DNA of 64,000 nt from Janthinobacterium sp. FW305-129 (GTDB lineage Bacteria > Pseudomonadota > Gammaproteobacteria > Burkholderiales > Burkholderiaceae_D): contig NZ_JACYMM010000002.1 of assembly GCF_020858115.1 (NCBI RefSeq), positions 310,001 through 374,000 on the forward strand. Direction: 5' to 3'. Shown here one piece after another: positions 20,406 through 29,497 of the stretch. A model generated the notes under the pieces. The model did no database searches, was not told where the DNA came from, and was given only the letters and a program-made list of their open reading frames with translations. Positions within the stretch are counted from its first letter, which is position 1. The number at the start of each line of letters is the position of its first letter. Made by a program: the position numbers and the translations under genes.

Positions 20406-20489
20406 GCGGTATTCCTTAAGTGAATGGCGCACCGCCGGAACGGCGCGCCGCGCGCCGGCCCAGGAAAAGTGCGCAGATAACCGGTCATT

Positions 20490-21407
20490 TTACCCGATGC
20501 CGGCCCCGCCGGCTGCCATCGCCCGCAAGGCATCGGCCACGCGCGCATAGCGCAGGCGCACGCCCAGCTCGCGTTTCATGCGCGTATTGTGCAGGCGGCG
20601 CGATTCGGACATGAACGACAGCAGCATCGGCGTGACCGCTTGCCGCAGTTCGGCACGGGGCAGGCGCGGCGGGCGCGGCAGCTTGAAGGCATCGGCCACG
20701 GCATCGAAATAGTCCGCCATCTTGAGTTCGCTGTCATCGCTGGCGTGATACACGCGTCCCGGCTTGCCCCGCCACAAGGCCCGTTCAATGATGCGCGCCA
20801 GGTCATCGGCGTGGATATGGTTGGTGTACACGTCGTCGCTTGCCGCCAGGGCCGGCGTGCCCTCGCGCAAGCGCTTCAGGGGCAGGCGGTCGTCCGCATA
20901 AATGCCCGGCACGCGCAGGATGGCCACCTTGGCGCCGCGGCGCGCGCCCCAGGCCCGCAAGACCTGTTCCGCGTCCACGCGCCGCTTCGCGCGCGCATTC
21001 GCCGGCGCCACGGGCCGCGTTTCATCGACCCAGGCGCCGCCGCCATCGCCATACACGCCGCTGGTGCTCACATACACCATGCGGGCATGCTCGGGTAAAA
21101 TGGCGGCCAGATTGCGCGTGCGCCGGTCCAGCAAGCCCGACGACAGGGGCGGCGCCAGGTGCACGACCAGCGGCGCCAGTCCCGCCAGCCGTTTCAGGCT
21201 GGCGCGCTCGTCGAGGTTGGCCACGATGGGCACGGCGCCGGCCGCCCGCAGCTGCGCGCAGCGCGCCGGCTGGCTGGTGACGGCAAAGACGCGAAAGCGC
21301 GCGCGCAGCAGGGGCAGCAGCCGCATGCCGACGTCGCCGCAGCCCAGGATCAGCAGGCGCGGCAAGCCCACAGGCTTGCGCAAAGAGTGCATTAACATAT
21401 TTTTCAT
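20490..21407 (-). CDS. NAD-dependent epimerase/dehydratase-like protein (YeeZ type)
   Basis: A 305-residue extended-SDR protein. The N-terminal Rossmann fold carries GCGDVG (glycine-rich NAD(P) loop), followed by VYVSTSGVYGD, which supplies the catalytic Ser and Tyr region, although the following YxxxK is not clear (AKRRVDAEQ follows). YeeZ-like proteins are annotated as epimerases without a proven substrate. It is divergent from the ferredoxin-reductase gene with 12 bp between the starts, so the two ribosome sites and promoters overlap. The much longer frame upstream of 21407 is a shadow of the neighbouring gene. Confidence 0.82.
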   Translation of the reverse strand: MKNMLMHSLRKPVGLPRLLILGCGDVGMRLLPLLRARFRVFAVTSQPARCAQLRAAGAVPIVANLDERASLKRLAGLAPLVVHLAPPLSSGLLDRRTRNLAAILPEHARMVYVSTSGVYGDGGGAWVDETRPVAPANARAKRRVDAEQVLRAWGARRGAKVAILRVPGIYADDRLPLKRLREGTPALAASDDVYTNHIHADDLARIIERALWRGKPGRVYHASDDSELKMADYFDAVADAFKLPRPPRLPRAELRQAVTPMLLSFMSESRRLHNTRMKRELGVRLRYARVADALRAMAAGGAGIG

Positions 21408-21419
21408 CTCAAGGATTGT

Positions 21420-22445
21420 ATGACTTTTCAAGTTACTGTTCAGCCCAGCGGCCACCAATTCAGCTGCGAAGCGGACGAAACCGTGCTGGCGGCGGCGATA
21501 CGCGCCGGCGTGGGCTTGCCGTATGGCTGTAAAAATGGCGCCTGCGGTTCCTGCAAGGGTAAAGTGCTTGCCGGCACCGTCCAGCACAAGGCGCACCAGC
21601 AGCGCGCCCTGACGCCGGAAGAGGAAGCGGCCGGCTTTTCCCTGTTCTGCTGCGCCACCACGGACGCCGACCTCGTCATCGAGGCGCGCGAAGTGGCGGG
21701 CAGCAGCGACTACCCGATCAAGAAAATGCCGTCGCGCGTGACCACCATCGAAAAAGTCGCGCCCGACGTCGTCGTGCTGACCCTGCAGCTGCCGGCCAGC
21801 GAGCGCCTCAACTACCGCGCCGGACAGTATATCGAAATCATGCTGCGCGACAACAAGCGCCGCAGCTACAGCATGGCCAGCGCACCCGTCGAAGGCGGCC
21901 CCGTGAGCCTGCACATCCGCCACATGCCGGGCGGCCTGTTCACCGACCAGGTGTTCGGCACGATGAAGGAGCGCGACATCCTGCGCTTCGAAGGCCCGAT
22001 GGGCACCTTCTTCCTGCGCGAAGATTCCGACAAGCCCGTCGTGCTGCTGGCCTCGGGCACGGGCTTTGCCCCGCTGAAAGCCATCGTCGAGCACATGATC
22101 AACGAGCAATCCCCGCGCCCGATCACCCTGTACTGGGGCGGCCGCCGTCCGCACGACCTGTACATGGATGCGCTGTGCCGCCAGTGGGCCGCCGACTTGC
22201 CGCAGTTCACCTATGTGCCCGTCGTCTCGGAAGCCTTGCCGGAAGACGGCTGGAGCGGCCGCACGGGCTTCGTGCACCAGGCCGTGATGGCCGACCTGCC
22301 CGACATGTCCGCGTATCAGGTGTATGCGTGCGGCGCACCGATCGTCGTCGAATCGGCCAACCGCGATTTCGTGCAATTGTGTCAACTTCCAGCCGACGAG
22401 TTCTACGCCGACGCTTTCACCACGGAAGCCGACCTGGCCAAGTAA
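21420..22445 (+). CDS. 2Fe-2S/FAD/NAD(P)H oxidoreductase (AscD-like reductase)
   Basis: A 341-residue electron-transfer protein. A plant-type ferredoxin domain (1-90) holds the cluster cysteines C37, C42, C45 and C77 or C78 (PYGCKNGACGSCKG). It is fused to an FAD-binding barrel (about 100-200, RSYSMASAP) and an NAD(P)-binding domain (about 205-335, GTGFAPLKAI and YACGAP). Databases usually label such proteins CDP-6-deoxy-delta-3,4-glucoseen reductase, but no dideoxysugar genes are nearby; it more likely feeds electrons to an oxygenase or another reductase. Confidence 0.88.
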   Translation: MTFQVTVQPSGHQFSCEADETVLAAAIRAGVGLPYGCKNGACGSCKGKVLAGTVQHKAHQQRALTPEEEAAGFSLFCCATTDADLVIEAREVAGSSDYPIKKMPSRVTTIEKVAPDVVVLTLQLPASERLNYRAGQYIEIMLRDNKRRSYSMASAPVEGGPVSLHIRHMPGGLFTDQVFGTMKERDILRFEGPMGTFFLREDSDKPVVLLASGTGFAPLKAIVEHMINEQSPRPITLYWGGRRPHDLYMDALCRQWAADLPQFTYVPVVSEALPEDGWSGRTGFVHQAVMADLPDMSAYQVYACGAPIVVESANRDFVQLCQLPADEFYADAFTTEADLAK

Positions 22446-22523
22446 GCATCCAGACAGCGGGGTGCTGCTGGCGCGGCATCCGCTGCCGCCACCCGCCCCA
22501 CCCCGCTGTTTCCTGGAAATTTC

Positions 22524-23774
22524 ATGTCTCTCGCCATCCTGCGTCACCGCAACTTCGCCTGTTACCTTTCCGCCCGCGTGCTGGGCACCGTGGCCGTGCA
22601 GATGCAAAGCGTGGCCATCGGCTGGCAGGTGTACCAGATCACGGGCAGCCTGTTCGACCTGGGCCTGATCGGTCTGGCGCAATTCGCGCCCTTCCTCGTC
22701 TTGATTTTGCCGGCCGGCCACGTGGCCGACCACTACAACCGCCGCAACATCATCGCCTGGTGCCTGGCGGCACAGCTCGCCTGCGCGCTGGCCTTGCTGG
22801 TGTTTACATTAAGCAATCTTTCCATCGTCTGGCCCGTGTTTGCCGTGCTGGTGCTGTTCGGCAGCGCGCGCGCCTTCATGATGCCGGCCACGCAAGCCGT
22901 GCTGGTGAACATGGTGCCGACGCAACACTTCAGCCGCGCCCTCGCGCTCAGCTCGTCAAGCTCGCACGTGGCCATCATCCTGGGGCCGACTCTGGGCGGC
23001 TTGCTGTATTACTTCGGCCCCAAGGTGGTGTATCTGGTCTCGTCGGCCTTGCTGGTCGTGTCCGTCTTGCTGATGCGCGCCACCACGCCCGCGCCGCAAG
23101 TGGTCAAGCGCGAACCCGTCAGCTGGCACACCCTGCTCGAAGGCTTGCGCTTCGTCTGGTCGAAACCCATCGTGCTGGGCGCCATTTCGCTCGACCTGTT
23201 CGCCGTGCTGTTCGGCGGCGCCACGGCCCTGCTGCCGGCGCTCGCGCATGACGTGCTGCATATCGGCCCCAGCGGCCTGGGCCTGCTGCGCACGGCGCCG
23301 GGCGCCGGCGCGGCCCTGTGCTCGATCGCGCTGGCCATGTTTCCCATCACGCGCCGCGTGGGCGCCTGGATGTTCGGCGGCGTGGCCGTCTTCGGCCTGG
23401 GCACCCTGGTGCTGGGCAGCACCAGCTATTTCCCGCTGGCACTGGTTGCGCTGTTCCTGATGGGCGCCGGCGACATGGTCAGCGTCTACATCCGCCACCT
23501 GCTGGTGCAGTTCGAGACGCCGGACGAGATCCGCGGCCGGGTCAGCGCCGTGAATGCCGTCTTCATCGGCGCCTCGAACGAACTGGGCGAATTCGAATCG
23601 GGCCTGACGGCCGGCTGGTTCGGCCTCGTGCGCGCCGTGCTGTTTGGCGGCGCCGCCACCCTGGCCGTGACGGGCGTGTGGGCCGTGCTGTTCCCCGTGC
23701 TGTCGCGCATGGACCGCTTTCCCCACCACGAGAAGGAAGCGGCCGCCAGGACGGCCACCGCGGCAAGCCCATAA
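22524..23774 (+). CDS. MFS transporter, EntS-like
   Basis: A 416-residue 12-helix permease of the MFS branch that includes enterobactin exporter EntS. The loop 2-3 motif is seen as DHYNRRNI, and the central region IRHLLVQFETPDEIRGRVSAV is typical of that branch. It starts 78 bp after the reductase stop and probably shares its transcript. The family exports siderophores and drugs; no siderophore synthesis genes are in the window, so the substrate is open. Confidence 0.85.
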   Translation: MSLAILRHRNFACYLSARVLGTVAVQMQSVAIGWQVYQITGSLFDLGLIGLAQFAPFLVLILPAGHVADHYNRRNIIAWCLAAQLACALALLVFTLSNLSIVWPVFAVLVLFGSARAFMMPATQAVLVNMVPTQHFSRALALSSSSSHVAIILGPTLGGLLYYFGPKVVYLVSSALLVVSVLLMRATTPAPQVVKREPVSWHTLLEGLRFVWSKPIVLGAISLDLFAVLFGGATALLPALAHDVLHIGPSGLGLLRTAPGAGAALCSIALAMFPITRRVGAWMFGGVAVFGLGTLVLGSTSYFPLALVALFLMGAGDMVSVYIRHLLVQFETPDEIRGRVSAVNAVFIGASNELGEFESGLTAGWFGLVRAVLFGGAATLAVTGVWAVLFPVLSRMDRFPHHEKEAAARTATAASP

Positions 23775-23812
23775 GGATTAAGATGCGCTACTGCCACTGA
23801 CTAACTTGCACC

Positions 23813-24478
23813 ATGAAAATCACGCTTCCCTTGCACGGCTTCATCCGCAGCCGCCCCCACCTGAGCATGGCCACGGCCATCGGCGTGGCGGCCGGCCTGC
23901 TGCTGCCGCCGTCCTGGCAACAGATGACGCGTTTGCTGACGGCGTGGAACGTGGCCGTCTGGTTCTACCTGGCGACGATGGCCTGGATGATGATGCGCGC
24001 CAACCATCACAAGGTCAAAGCCATGGCGGCGCGCCAGGATGAGCGGGCGGCAACCGTCCTGTCGGCCCTGTCCGTCGCATCCGTGATGAGCCTGGTGGCC
24101 ATCGTCTCGCAGCTGTCCTCGATGAAAGACATGGCACAGGACGAGCGCGCGCTGCACTATGGCTTGACGATCCTGACACTGGTCGGTTCCTGGTTCCTCG
24201 TCGGCACCCTGTTCTGCTTTCATTACGCCCACCTGTACTACCAGGCCGACCCCGCGCTGCGCCCCCTGAAGTTTCCCGACGACGAGCAAAACCCCGATTA
24301 CTGGGATTTCCTGTATTTCGCCTTCACCATCGCCGTGGCCGTGCAAACGTCGGACGTGTGCGTGCAGACAAGGCCGATGCGGCAGATCGTGCTGGGGCAA
24401 TCCGTGCTGAGCTTTTTCTTCAACCTGGTCGTGCTGGGGCTGTCGATCAATATCGCTGCCGGGCTCATTAATGGCTAA
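23813..24478 (+). CDS. DUF1345 integral membrane protein
   Basis: A 221-residue inner-membrane protein with about five hydrophobic segments. The family signature FYFAFTIAVAVQTSDV appears here as LYFAFTIAVAVQTSDV near residue 170. No function is known for DUF1345. It follows the MFS gene by 38 bp and may be cotranscribed. Confidence 0.87.
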   Translation: MKITLPLHGFIRSRPHLSMATAIGVAAGLLLPPSWQQMTRLLTAWNVAVWFYLATMAWMMMRANHHKVKAMAARQDERAATVLSALSVASVMSLVAIVSQLSSMKDMAQDERALHYGLTILTLVGSWFLVGTLFCFHYAHLYYQADPALRPLKFPDDEQNPDYWDFLYFAFTIAVAVQTSDVCVQTRPMRQIVLGQSVLSFFFNLVVLGLSINIAAGLING

Positions 24479-24664
24479 AAAATAATTTCGTAGCGGAAAC
24501 TTGACCTGGCTGAAGGGTTAAGCTCATCTTAATCGTGCGCACCCTCTTGAAATACCGGAAAGAGGAGTAAGATAAGTTCCATGCACGAGGTCATGTGCAT
24601 GAGGCAGCAACCAGGCCGCAGCACGCCTGAGATGGGTTTTTTTTGAATTGACAGGAGTAAGCAT

Positions 24665-25042
24665 ATGCAAATCAATATTCATACCGACAGCACCATCGCC
24701 AACACCGCTGGACTGAACGAACATGTGCAATCCGTACTTGAAAGCGCACTGAGCCGCTTCCGCGACAACCTGACCCGCATCGAAGTCCACATCAGCGACA
24801 CGAATGGCCCGAAAGGCGGCGCCGACGATATCCGCTGCGTCATGGAAGCACGCGTTGCAGGCTATCAACCGATCGCCGTGACCGAACAGAACGCCACCGT
24901 GCATCAATCCGTGGCCGGCGCCACCGACAAGCTGAAACGCGCCATCGATAGCGCCCTGGGCCGCCTGCAAGACAGCAAGCGCCATGCGACCGGCAAGAAT
25001 GCCGTGATCGATACGGCCGAAGCGGAAGAAACCGCCGAGTAA
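24665..25042 (+). CDS. HPF/RaiA-family ribosome-associated protein
   Basis: A 125-residue protein of the S30AE/HPF fold: MQINIHTD opening, helix-strand pattern, and IEVHISDTNG near residue 40. It lacks the long C-terminal dimerisation domain of long HPF, so it is a short form that could bind the ribosome decoding region in stationary phase. AGGAG precedes the ATG. It is not next to rpoN, where the main hpf gene usually lies in betaproteobacteria, so it is likely an extra paralogue. Confidence 0.83.
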   Translation: MQINIHTDSTIANTAGLNEHVQSVLESALSRFRDNLTRIEVHISDTNGPKGGADDIRCVMEARVAGYQPIAVTEQNATVHQSVAGATDKLKRAIDSALGRLQDSKRHATGKNAVIDTAEAEETAE

Positions 25043-25072
25043 TCCCCCACCCGCAGGATTTCCAGAGACTGA

Positions 25073-25095
25073 GGCAGCCGTTCAAGGCTGCCTTT
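25073..25095 (+). terminator. Possible weak terminator after the HPF-like gene
   Basis: Stem GGCAGCC/GGCTGCC with a six-base loop, followed by only three T residues, 30 bp after the stop codon. Confidence 0.5.
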
Positions 25096-25296
25096 GCACA
25101 TCCGGCCCCACCTTTCGCGTGCGGCAACATCCATACCAAAACCACAAGCATTCCAGCGTATTAACACGGCAATGAAATAATTGTCGTATTTCTCACAGTA
25201 AGTGACATCAAGCAAGCCTTTGCCGTTACAGCCAAGGCTGCTTTACGCTATCATGAAGCTACCGGCCTTCTGCTCGCGCGCCGGCTTTTTGAAAGT

Positions 25297-26268
25297 GTGA
25301 TTGTGGAACAGATCGGCAACTTCAGCGCTTCAGGCTGCAACATCGGCGATTTACAGCTATTTCGCGATGGGGCGGATAGCCAGACGGCCGCCATGCTGGC
25401 GCCTTGCCCCGTGGTGCGCCTGGAAGCGGGCGAAGCTATTGCCGACACACAAGGAGCCAGCCTGTACATCGTCCTGCGCGGCTCGCTGGCCGTAGCCGCC
25501 GACACCCACACGGGCATGGATGACGGCACCGTCAGCAAGGTCTTGCCCGGCGAAAGCGTGGGGGAACAGTCGGTGCTCGATGAAGCGAGCAACCTGGCCG
25601 CCATTTCCGCCCTGGAAGAAACCGATTTGCTGGTAATCGACGCGGCCATCGTCTGGGAATTGATCGAGCAATCGAACGGCCTGGCGCGCAACCTGCTGCG
25701 GCTGCTGTCCTTCCGCATCCGCGCCGCCAACGCCCTGCTGCGCCGCCGGCAGAAACTGGGCGAATTCTACCGCCAGCTGTCGATGGTCGACAGCCTGACG
25801 GGCTTGTACAACCGCGCCTGGCTCACTGATTTACTGCCGAACATGATCGTCACGGCCCACGCCAGCGGCTCGCCGCTGTCGCTGGTGATGATAGACCTCG
25901 ACCATTTCAAGCGCTTCAACGACACCCACGGCCACCAGGCGGGCGACCAGGCGCTGCGCATCGCCGCGCAAGTGCTGGGCGCGGCCCTGCGGCCCACGGA
26001 TTTTGCCGTGCGCTATGGAGGCGAGGAAATGATGGTGATCTTGCCCGATACCAACGAACACGTGGCCTTGCGCGTGGCCGAGCGCCTGTGCGAGCGCATG
26101 CAGCTCGCCGTCATCTTCGCCGACATGCGCAGCGCGCTGCCGCACATCACGGGCTCCTTCGGCGTGGCCAGCCTGGCGGCCGGACAGGACGACGAAGCGC
26201 TGATCGCGGCGGCCGACGCGGCGCTGTATCGCGCGAAGGCAGGCGGCCGCAACCGGGTCATGCTGTAG
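25297..26268 (+). CDS. Diguanylate cyclase with N-terminal cNMP-binding-like domain
   Basis: A 323-residue cytoplasmic protein that should make cyclic di-GMP. Residues about 15-140 resemble a cyclic-nucleotide-binding (Crp-like) sensor barrel (GESVGEQSVLDEASNLAAISA). A helical linker precedes the GGDEF domain (about 165-320), in which the active site reads GGEEM within RYGGEEMMV, a competent variant; the Mg-binding MIDLDHFKRFND is present. The start is a GTG at 25297 (another GTG at 25303). It overlaps the stop of a possible 15-residue leader frame beginning at 25253, so coupling is possible. Confidence 0.88.
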   Translation: MIVEQIGNFSASGCNIGDLQLFRDGADSQTAAMLAPCPVVRLEAGEAIADTQGASLYIVLRGSLAVAADTHTGMDDGTVSKVLPGESVGEQSVLDEASNLAAISALEETDLLVIDAAIVWELIEQSNGLARNLLRLLSFRIRAANALLRRRQKLGEFYRQLSMVDSLTGLYNRAWLTDLLPNMIVTAHASGSPLSLVMIDLDHFKRFNDTHGHQAGDQALRIAAQVLGAALRPTDFAVRYGGEEMMVILPDTNEHVALRVAERLCERMQLAVIFADMRSALPHITGSFGVASLAAGQDDEALIAAADAALYRAKAGGRNRVML

Positions 26269-26269
26269 C

Positions 26270-26884
26270 TCAGGCAGCCTTGCTGTCGGCCGGCTTGGCG
26301 GCGTCGTCCTTTTTGCTGCTGTGGGCGGCGATGAAATCCGCATAGCCCTTCTGCACCAGCTCATACGTCTTGTCGATATTGCCGGCGATATCGCCGTTCA
26401 GCACTTTCAAGCCGCCCAGGATGTCGCGCGCTTCCTTGAAGCCTTTTTCCATGCCGCCGCTGATGGTGTCCATGAACTTGGTCAGGGCCGTATCGTCGTC
26501 CATGCCGGGGTTCTGCTTCTTGTAGGCGTCGAAAAAACCCGTCGACAGCGAGACGATGCGGCTCGCCGTCGCTTCGGCGCTGTTGTCCTGCGAGGCGGCG
26601 TTCTGGATCGCGTCCTCGCCGTACTGGCCCTTCAGCGCTTCATTGATGTTGGTGATGGCTGTCTTGTACAGCAGCGCCAGCGGCTCGTTTTCCGAACCGA
26701 TGGACACGTTCAGCGACGCCTGCATGATGGAAGCGTTCAATTGCAGCTTGGTGCGGTCATTGACGCTCATTTCAGCGTTGACGCCATCCTTTTGCTGGAC
26801 TTTATCGTCCTTTCCGGCAACACCCGTACTGACGGAAGTCACGGAAGGGGTGGAATTGCCGCTTGCGGCGATGGGAATTGACAC
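26270..26884 (-). CDS. DUF5610-type protein
   Basis: A 204-residue soluble protein. A low-complexity Ser/Thr start (about 1-30) precedes a helical domain with LNASIMQASLNVSI and IVSLSTGFFDAYKKQNPG, which I associate with DUF5610; function unknown. The start is a GTG at 26884 because GGAGG lies six bases before it; a longer frame from an ATG at 26920 would run through that ribosome site. The tail is Lys/Asp/Ala-rich. It is convergent with the diguanylate cyclase, with stops one base apart. Confidence 0.7.
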   Translation of the reverse strand: MSIPIAASGNSTPSVTSVSTGVAGKDDKVQQKDGVNAEMSVNDRTKLQLNASIMQASLNVSIGSENEPLALLYKTAITNINEALKGQYGEDAIQNAASQDNSAEATASRIVSLSTGFFDAYKKQNPGMDDDTALTKFMDTISGGMEKGFKEARDILGGLKVLNGDIAGNIDKTYELVQKGYADFIAAHSSKKDDAAKPADSKAA

Positions 26885-27042
26885 GATAGACCTCCTTGAA
26901 CGGACAATGTATGCCACCATGCGGGAAACGCGATGATGAGCATCCTCTCGTGTAGTATCGGCAGGTTTTCAGAAAACTGAAGCGGCGGCTTGTTTTTAGC
27001 GGCCCGGATAACCCATTCAGCAACATTAAGTTACGACCATCA

Positions 27043-28491
27043 ATGACTAACCAGACCTTTCTTTGGCACGACTACGAAACCTTTGGCGCCCAGCCGCGCC
27101 GCGACCGCCCGGCCCAGTTCGCCGCCATCCGCACGGATGCGGATCTCAACGAGATCGGCGAGCCGATCATGTTGTATTGCCAGCCTGCCAATGATTTCCT
27201 GCCCGACCCGCAATCGTGCCTGATCACGGGCATCACGCCGCAGCAGTGTTTGCAGCTGGGCGTGCCCGAGCACCAGTTCGCCGCCACCATCGAAGCGGCC
27301 TTTTCGGAGCCGGGCACCATCGGCGTGGGCTACAACACCATCCGTTTCGACGATGAAGTCACGCGTTTCCTGTTCTGGCGCAATCTGATCGACCCGTATG
27401 CGCGCGAATGGAAGAACCATTGCGGCCGCTGGGACATCCTCGACGTCGTGCGCATGACGCACGCGCTGCGCCCGGAAGGCATTCAATGGCCGAAGCGCGA
27501 CGATGGCCAGACCAGTTTTAAACTGGAACACTTGAGCAAGGCCAATGGCCTGGCCCACGAAGCGGCGCATGATGCGCTATCGGACGTGCGCGCCACCATC
27601 GCCCTGGCGCGCCTGATCAAGCAGAAGCAGCCGAAACTGTTCGAATTCTGCCTGGCCCTGCACAAGAAGGACCGGGTCGCCAGCGAAATGGGCATGCACC
27701 TGGCCGCCGGCGAGCGCCAGCCCTTCCTGCACGTGTCCGGCATGTTCCCGGCCGAACGCGGTTGCCTGGGCGTCGTCTGGCCGCTGGCCACGCACCCGAG
27801 CAACAAAAACGAGATCCTCGTCTGGGATTGCGCCTACGACCCGCGCGAACTGTTCACGCTGGACGCCGACACCATCCGCACGCGTTTATTCACGCGCAAG
27901 GAAGCCATGCCGGAAGGCATGACGCGCCTGCCCGTGAAAAGCGTGCATTTGAACAAGTCGCCCATGCTGGTGGGCAATTTAAAGACCCTGTCGCCCGCCA
28001 TGGCCGCGCAATGGGGCATCGATCTGGACGCGGCGAAGGTCAACGCGCAATTCGCCGCCGCGGCGCCGAACATGGATGCCATCTGGGCCGAAGTCTTCCA
28101 GCGCCCGGGCGCGAACACCGCGCTGGACGTGGATGAGGATTTGTACAATGGTTTCGTCAGCAACGACGACCGCCGCCTGCTCGAATCCTTGCGCCGCGAC
28201 ACGCCGGCCAGGCTGGCCACGGCCCGCCCCTCGTTTGCCGACGAACGCTTGCAGGAATTGCTGTTCCGCTACCGCGCCCGCAATTTCCCGCAAACCCTGA
28301 GCGAAGCGGAAAGCCTGCGCTGGGAACAGCACCGCGCCGCCCGATTGTTCGACGGCGACGGCGGCGCCCGCACCATCGAAATGCTGTTTACGGAAATCGA
28401 CGTGCTGTCGGAATCGGTCGATGAGCGGGGGGAAGAGATTCTTGGCGAACTCTACGATTATGCGGAGATCGTCGCCCCGCAAAGAGACTGA
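27043..28491 (+). CDS. sbcB: Exodeoxyribonuclease I
   Basis: A 482-residue 3'-5' single-strand DNA exonuclease that acts in recombination and mismatch repair. The DEDDh active site is intact: D and E in WHDYETFG, a middle Asp in GYNTIRFDDEV, and H/D in HDALSDVRAT. The SH3-like and C-terminal helical extensions specific to ExoI follow. Length matches E. coli SbcB. It ends against a palindromic terminator shared with pyrF. Confidence 0.96.
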   Translation: MTNQTFLWHDYETFGAQPRRDRPAQFAAIRTDADLNEIGEPIMLYCQPANDFLPDPQSCLITGITPQQCLQLGVPEHQFAATIEAAFSEPGTIGVGYNTIRFDDEVTRFLFWRNLIDPYAREWKNHCGRWDILDVVRMTHALRPEGIQWPKRDDGQTSFKLEHLSKANGLAHEAAHDALSDVRATIALARLIKQKQPKLFEFCLALHKKDRVASEMGMHLAAGERQPFLHVSGMFPAERGCLGVVWPLATHPSNKNEILVWDCAYDPRELFTLDADTIRTRLFTRKEAMPEGMTRLPVKSVHLNKSPMLVGNLKTLSPAMAAQWGIDLDAAKVNAQFAAAAPNMDAIWAEVFQRPGANTALDVDEDLYNGFVSNDDRRLLESLRRDTPARLATARPSFADERLQELLFRYRARNFPQTLSEAESLRWEQHRAARLFDGDGGARTIEMLFTEIDVLSESVDERGEEILGELYDYAEIVAPQRD

Positions 28492-28494
28492 ATG

Positions 28495-28522
28495 CAAAAT
28501 GCCGGGCTAGCCCGGCATTTTG
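28495..28522. terminator. Bidirectional terminator between sbcB and pyrF
   Basis: A perfect 28-bp palindrome: AAAATGCCGGGCT and its exact complement without any central spacer. A/T-rich ends give U-runs in both directions, serving both convergent genes. Confidence 0.85.
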
Positions 28523-28534
28523 TATGCATGCAAC

Positions 28535-29359
28535 TTAAACCGAACGGTGCTGATTGATCGCATCGCGCGTTTCAATCGCCACGCGGCGCGCCGCGTCGGC
28601 CCAGTCTTCGCCGTCCTGCGGCTTGGCGTAGATGATGGCGCGCGAGGAGCTGATCATCATGCCCATGCCGTTCGCCGTCTGGCCTGCGCCGACGGTGGCG
28701 GCGATGTCTCCGCCCTGGGCGCCGATGCCGGGCACCAGCAGCGGCATGTCGCCGACGATGGCGCGCACTTGCGCCAGTTCTTCAGGGAAGGTGGCGCCGA
28801 CGACGAGCGCGCACTGGCCATTCTTGTTCCATTTCTCGGCCACCAGGCGCGCCACGCGCTGGTACAGCGGTTCGCCGTCCGTATTCAGGAATTGCAGGTC
28901 CGAGCCGCCCGGGTTCGAGGTGCGGCACAGGATGATCACGCCGCGGTCTTTCCACGCCAGGTAGGGGTCGAGCGAATCCTCGCCCATGTACGGGTTCACG
29001 GTGACGGCGTCGGCGCCGTAGCGCTCGAACGCTTCGCGCGCGTATTGCGTGGCCGTGGCGCCGATGTCGCCCCGTTTTGCGTCGAGGATCAGCGGGATGT
29101 GCGGATAATTCTCGCGCACGTAGCGGCAGATGTCTTCCAGCTGCTTTTCCGCGCCCAGCGCGGCAAAATACGCGATCTGCGGCTTGAAGGCGCAGGCCAG
29201 GTCGGCCGTGGCATCGATGATGCGCGTGCAAAAGGTGGTGATTCCATCAGGCAAGTCGCGCAGGTCCGCCGGCAGTTTCGCCAGGTCGGGGTCCAGGCCC
29301 ACGCACAGCAGGGAATTATTGGCCGTCCACGCGGCGGATAATTTATTGATGAAATTCAC
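28535..29359 (-). CDS. pyrF: Orotidine 5'-phosphate decarboxylase (long type)
   Basis: A 274-residue enzyme that makes UMP from OMP in pyrimidine synthesis. The catalytic Asp-Lys-Asp set is in [13 protein letters not shown]. The length and sequence match the group 2 (mycobacterial/betaproteobacterial) form rather than the shorter E. coli one. The start is a GTG at 29359 (VNFINKL, read as Met) with AAGGTG upstream. Function is secure. Confidence 0.95.
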   Translation of the reverse strand: MNFINKLSAAWTANNSLLCVGLDPDLAKLPADLRDLPDGITTFCTRIIDATADLACAFKPQIAYFAALGAEKQLEDICRYVRENYPHIPLILDAKRGDIGATATQYAREAFERYGADAVTVNPYMGEDSLDPYLAWKDRGVIILCRTSNPGGSDLQFLNTDGEPLYQRVARLVAEKWNKNGQCALVVGATFPEELAQVRAIVGDMPLLVPGIGAQGGDIAATVGAGQTANGMGMMISSSRAIIYAKPQDGEDWADAARRVAIETRDAINQHRSV

Positions 29360-29497
29360 GGCACACCTTCTCTATATTCAGTTGCAAACCCCGTATTGTA
29401 ACGCGGCCAGACACGGCCACCCGCGCTTATTAAACCGACATGGCGGGCCGTTTCAGGTATATTTGCCTCACCTCCCTTACTCAGCACGGAACCCATC

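Noticed and set aside
21420-22445. Dideoxysugar pathway gene (CDP-glucoseen reductase)
   Set aside because: The fold matches, but there are no sugar-modification partners nearby; the specific reaction is not supported.
21408-22733. Long N-terminal extension of the epimerase-like gene
   Set aside because: It runs antisense to the ferredoxin-reductase gene; the Rossmann fold begins right after the ATG at 21407.
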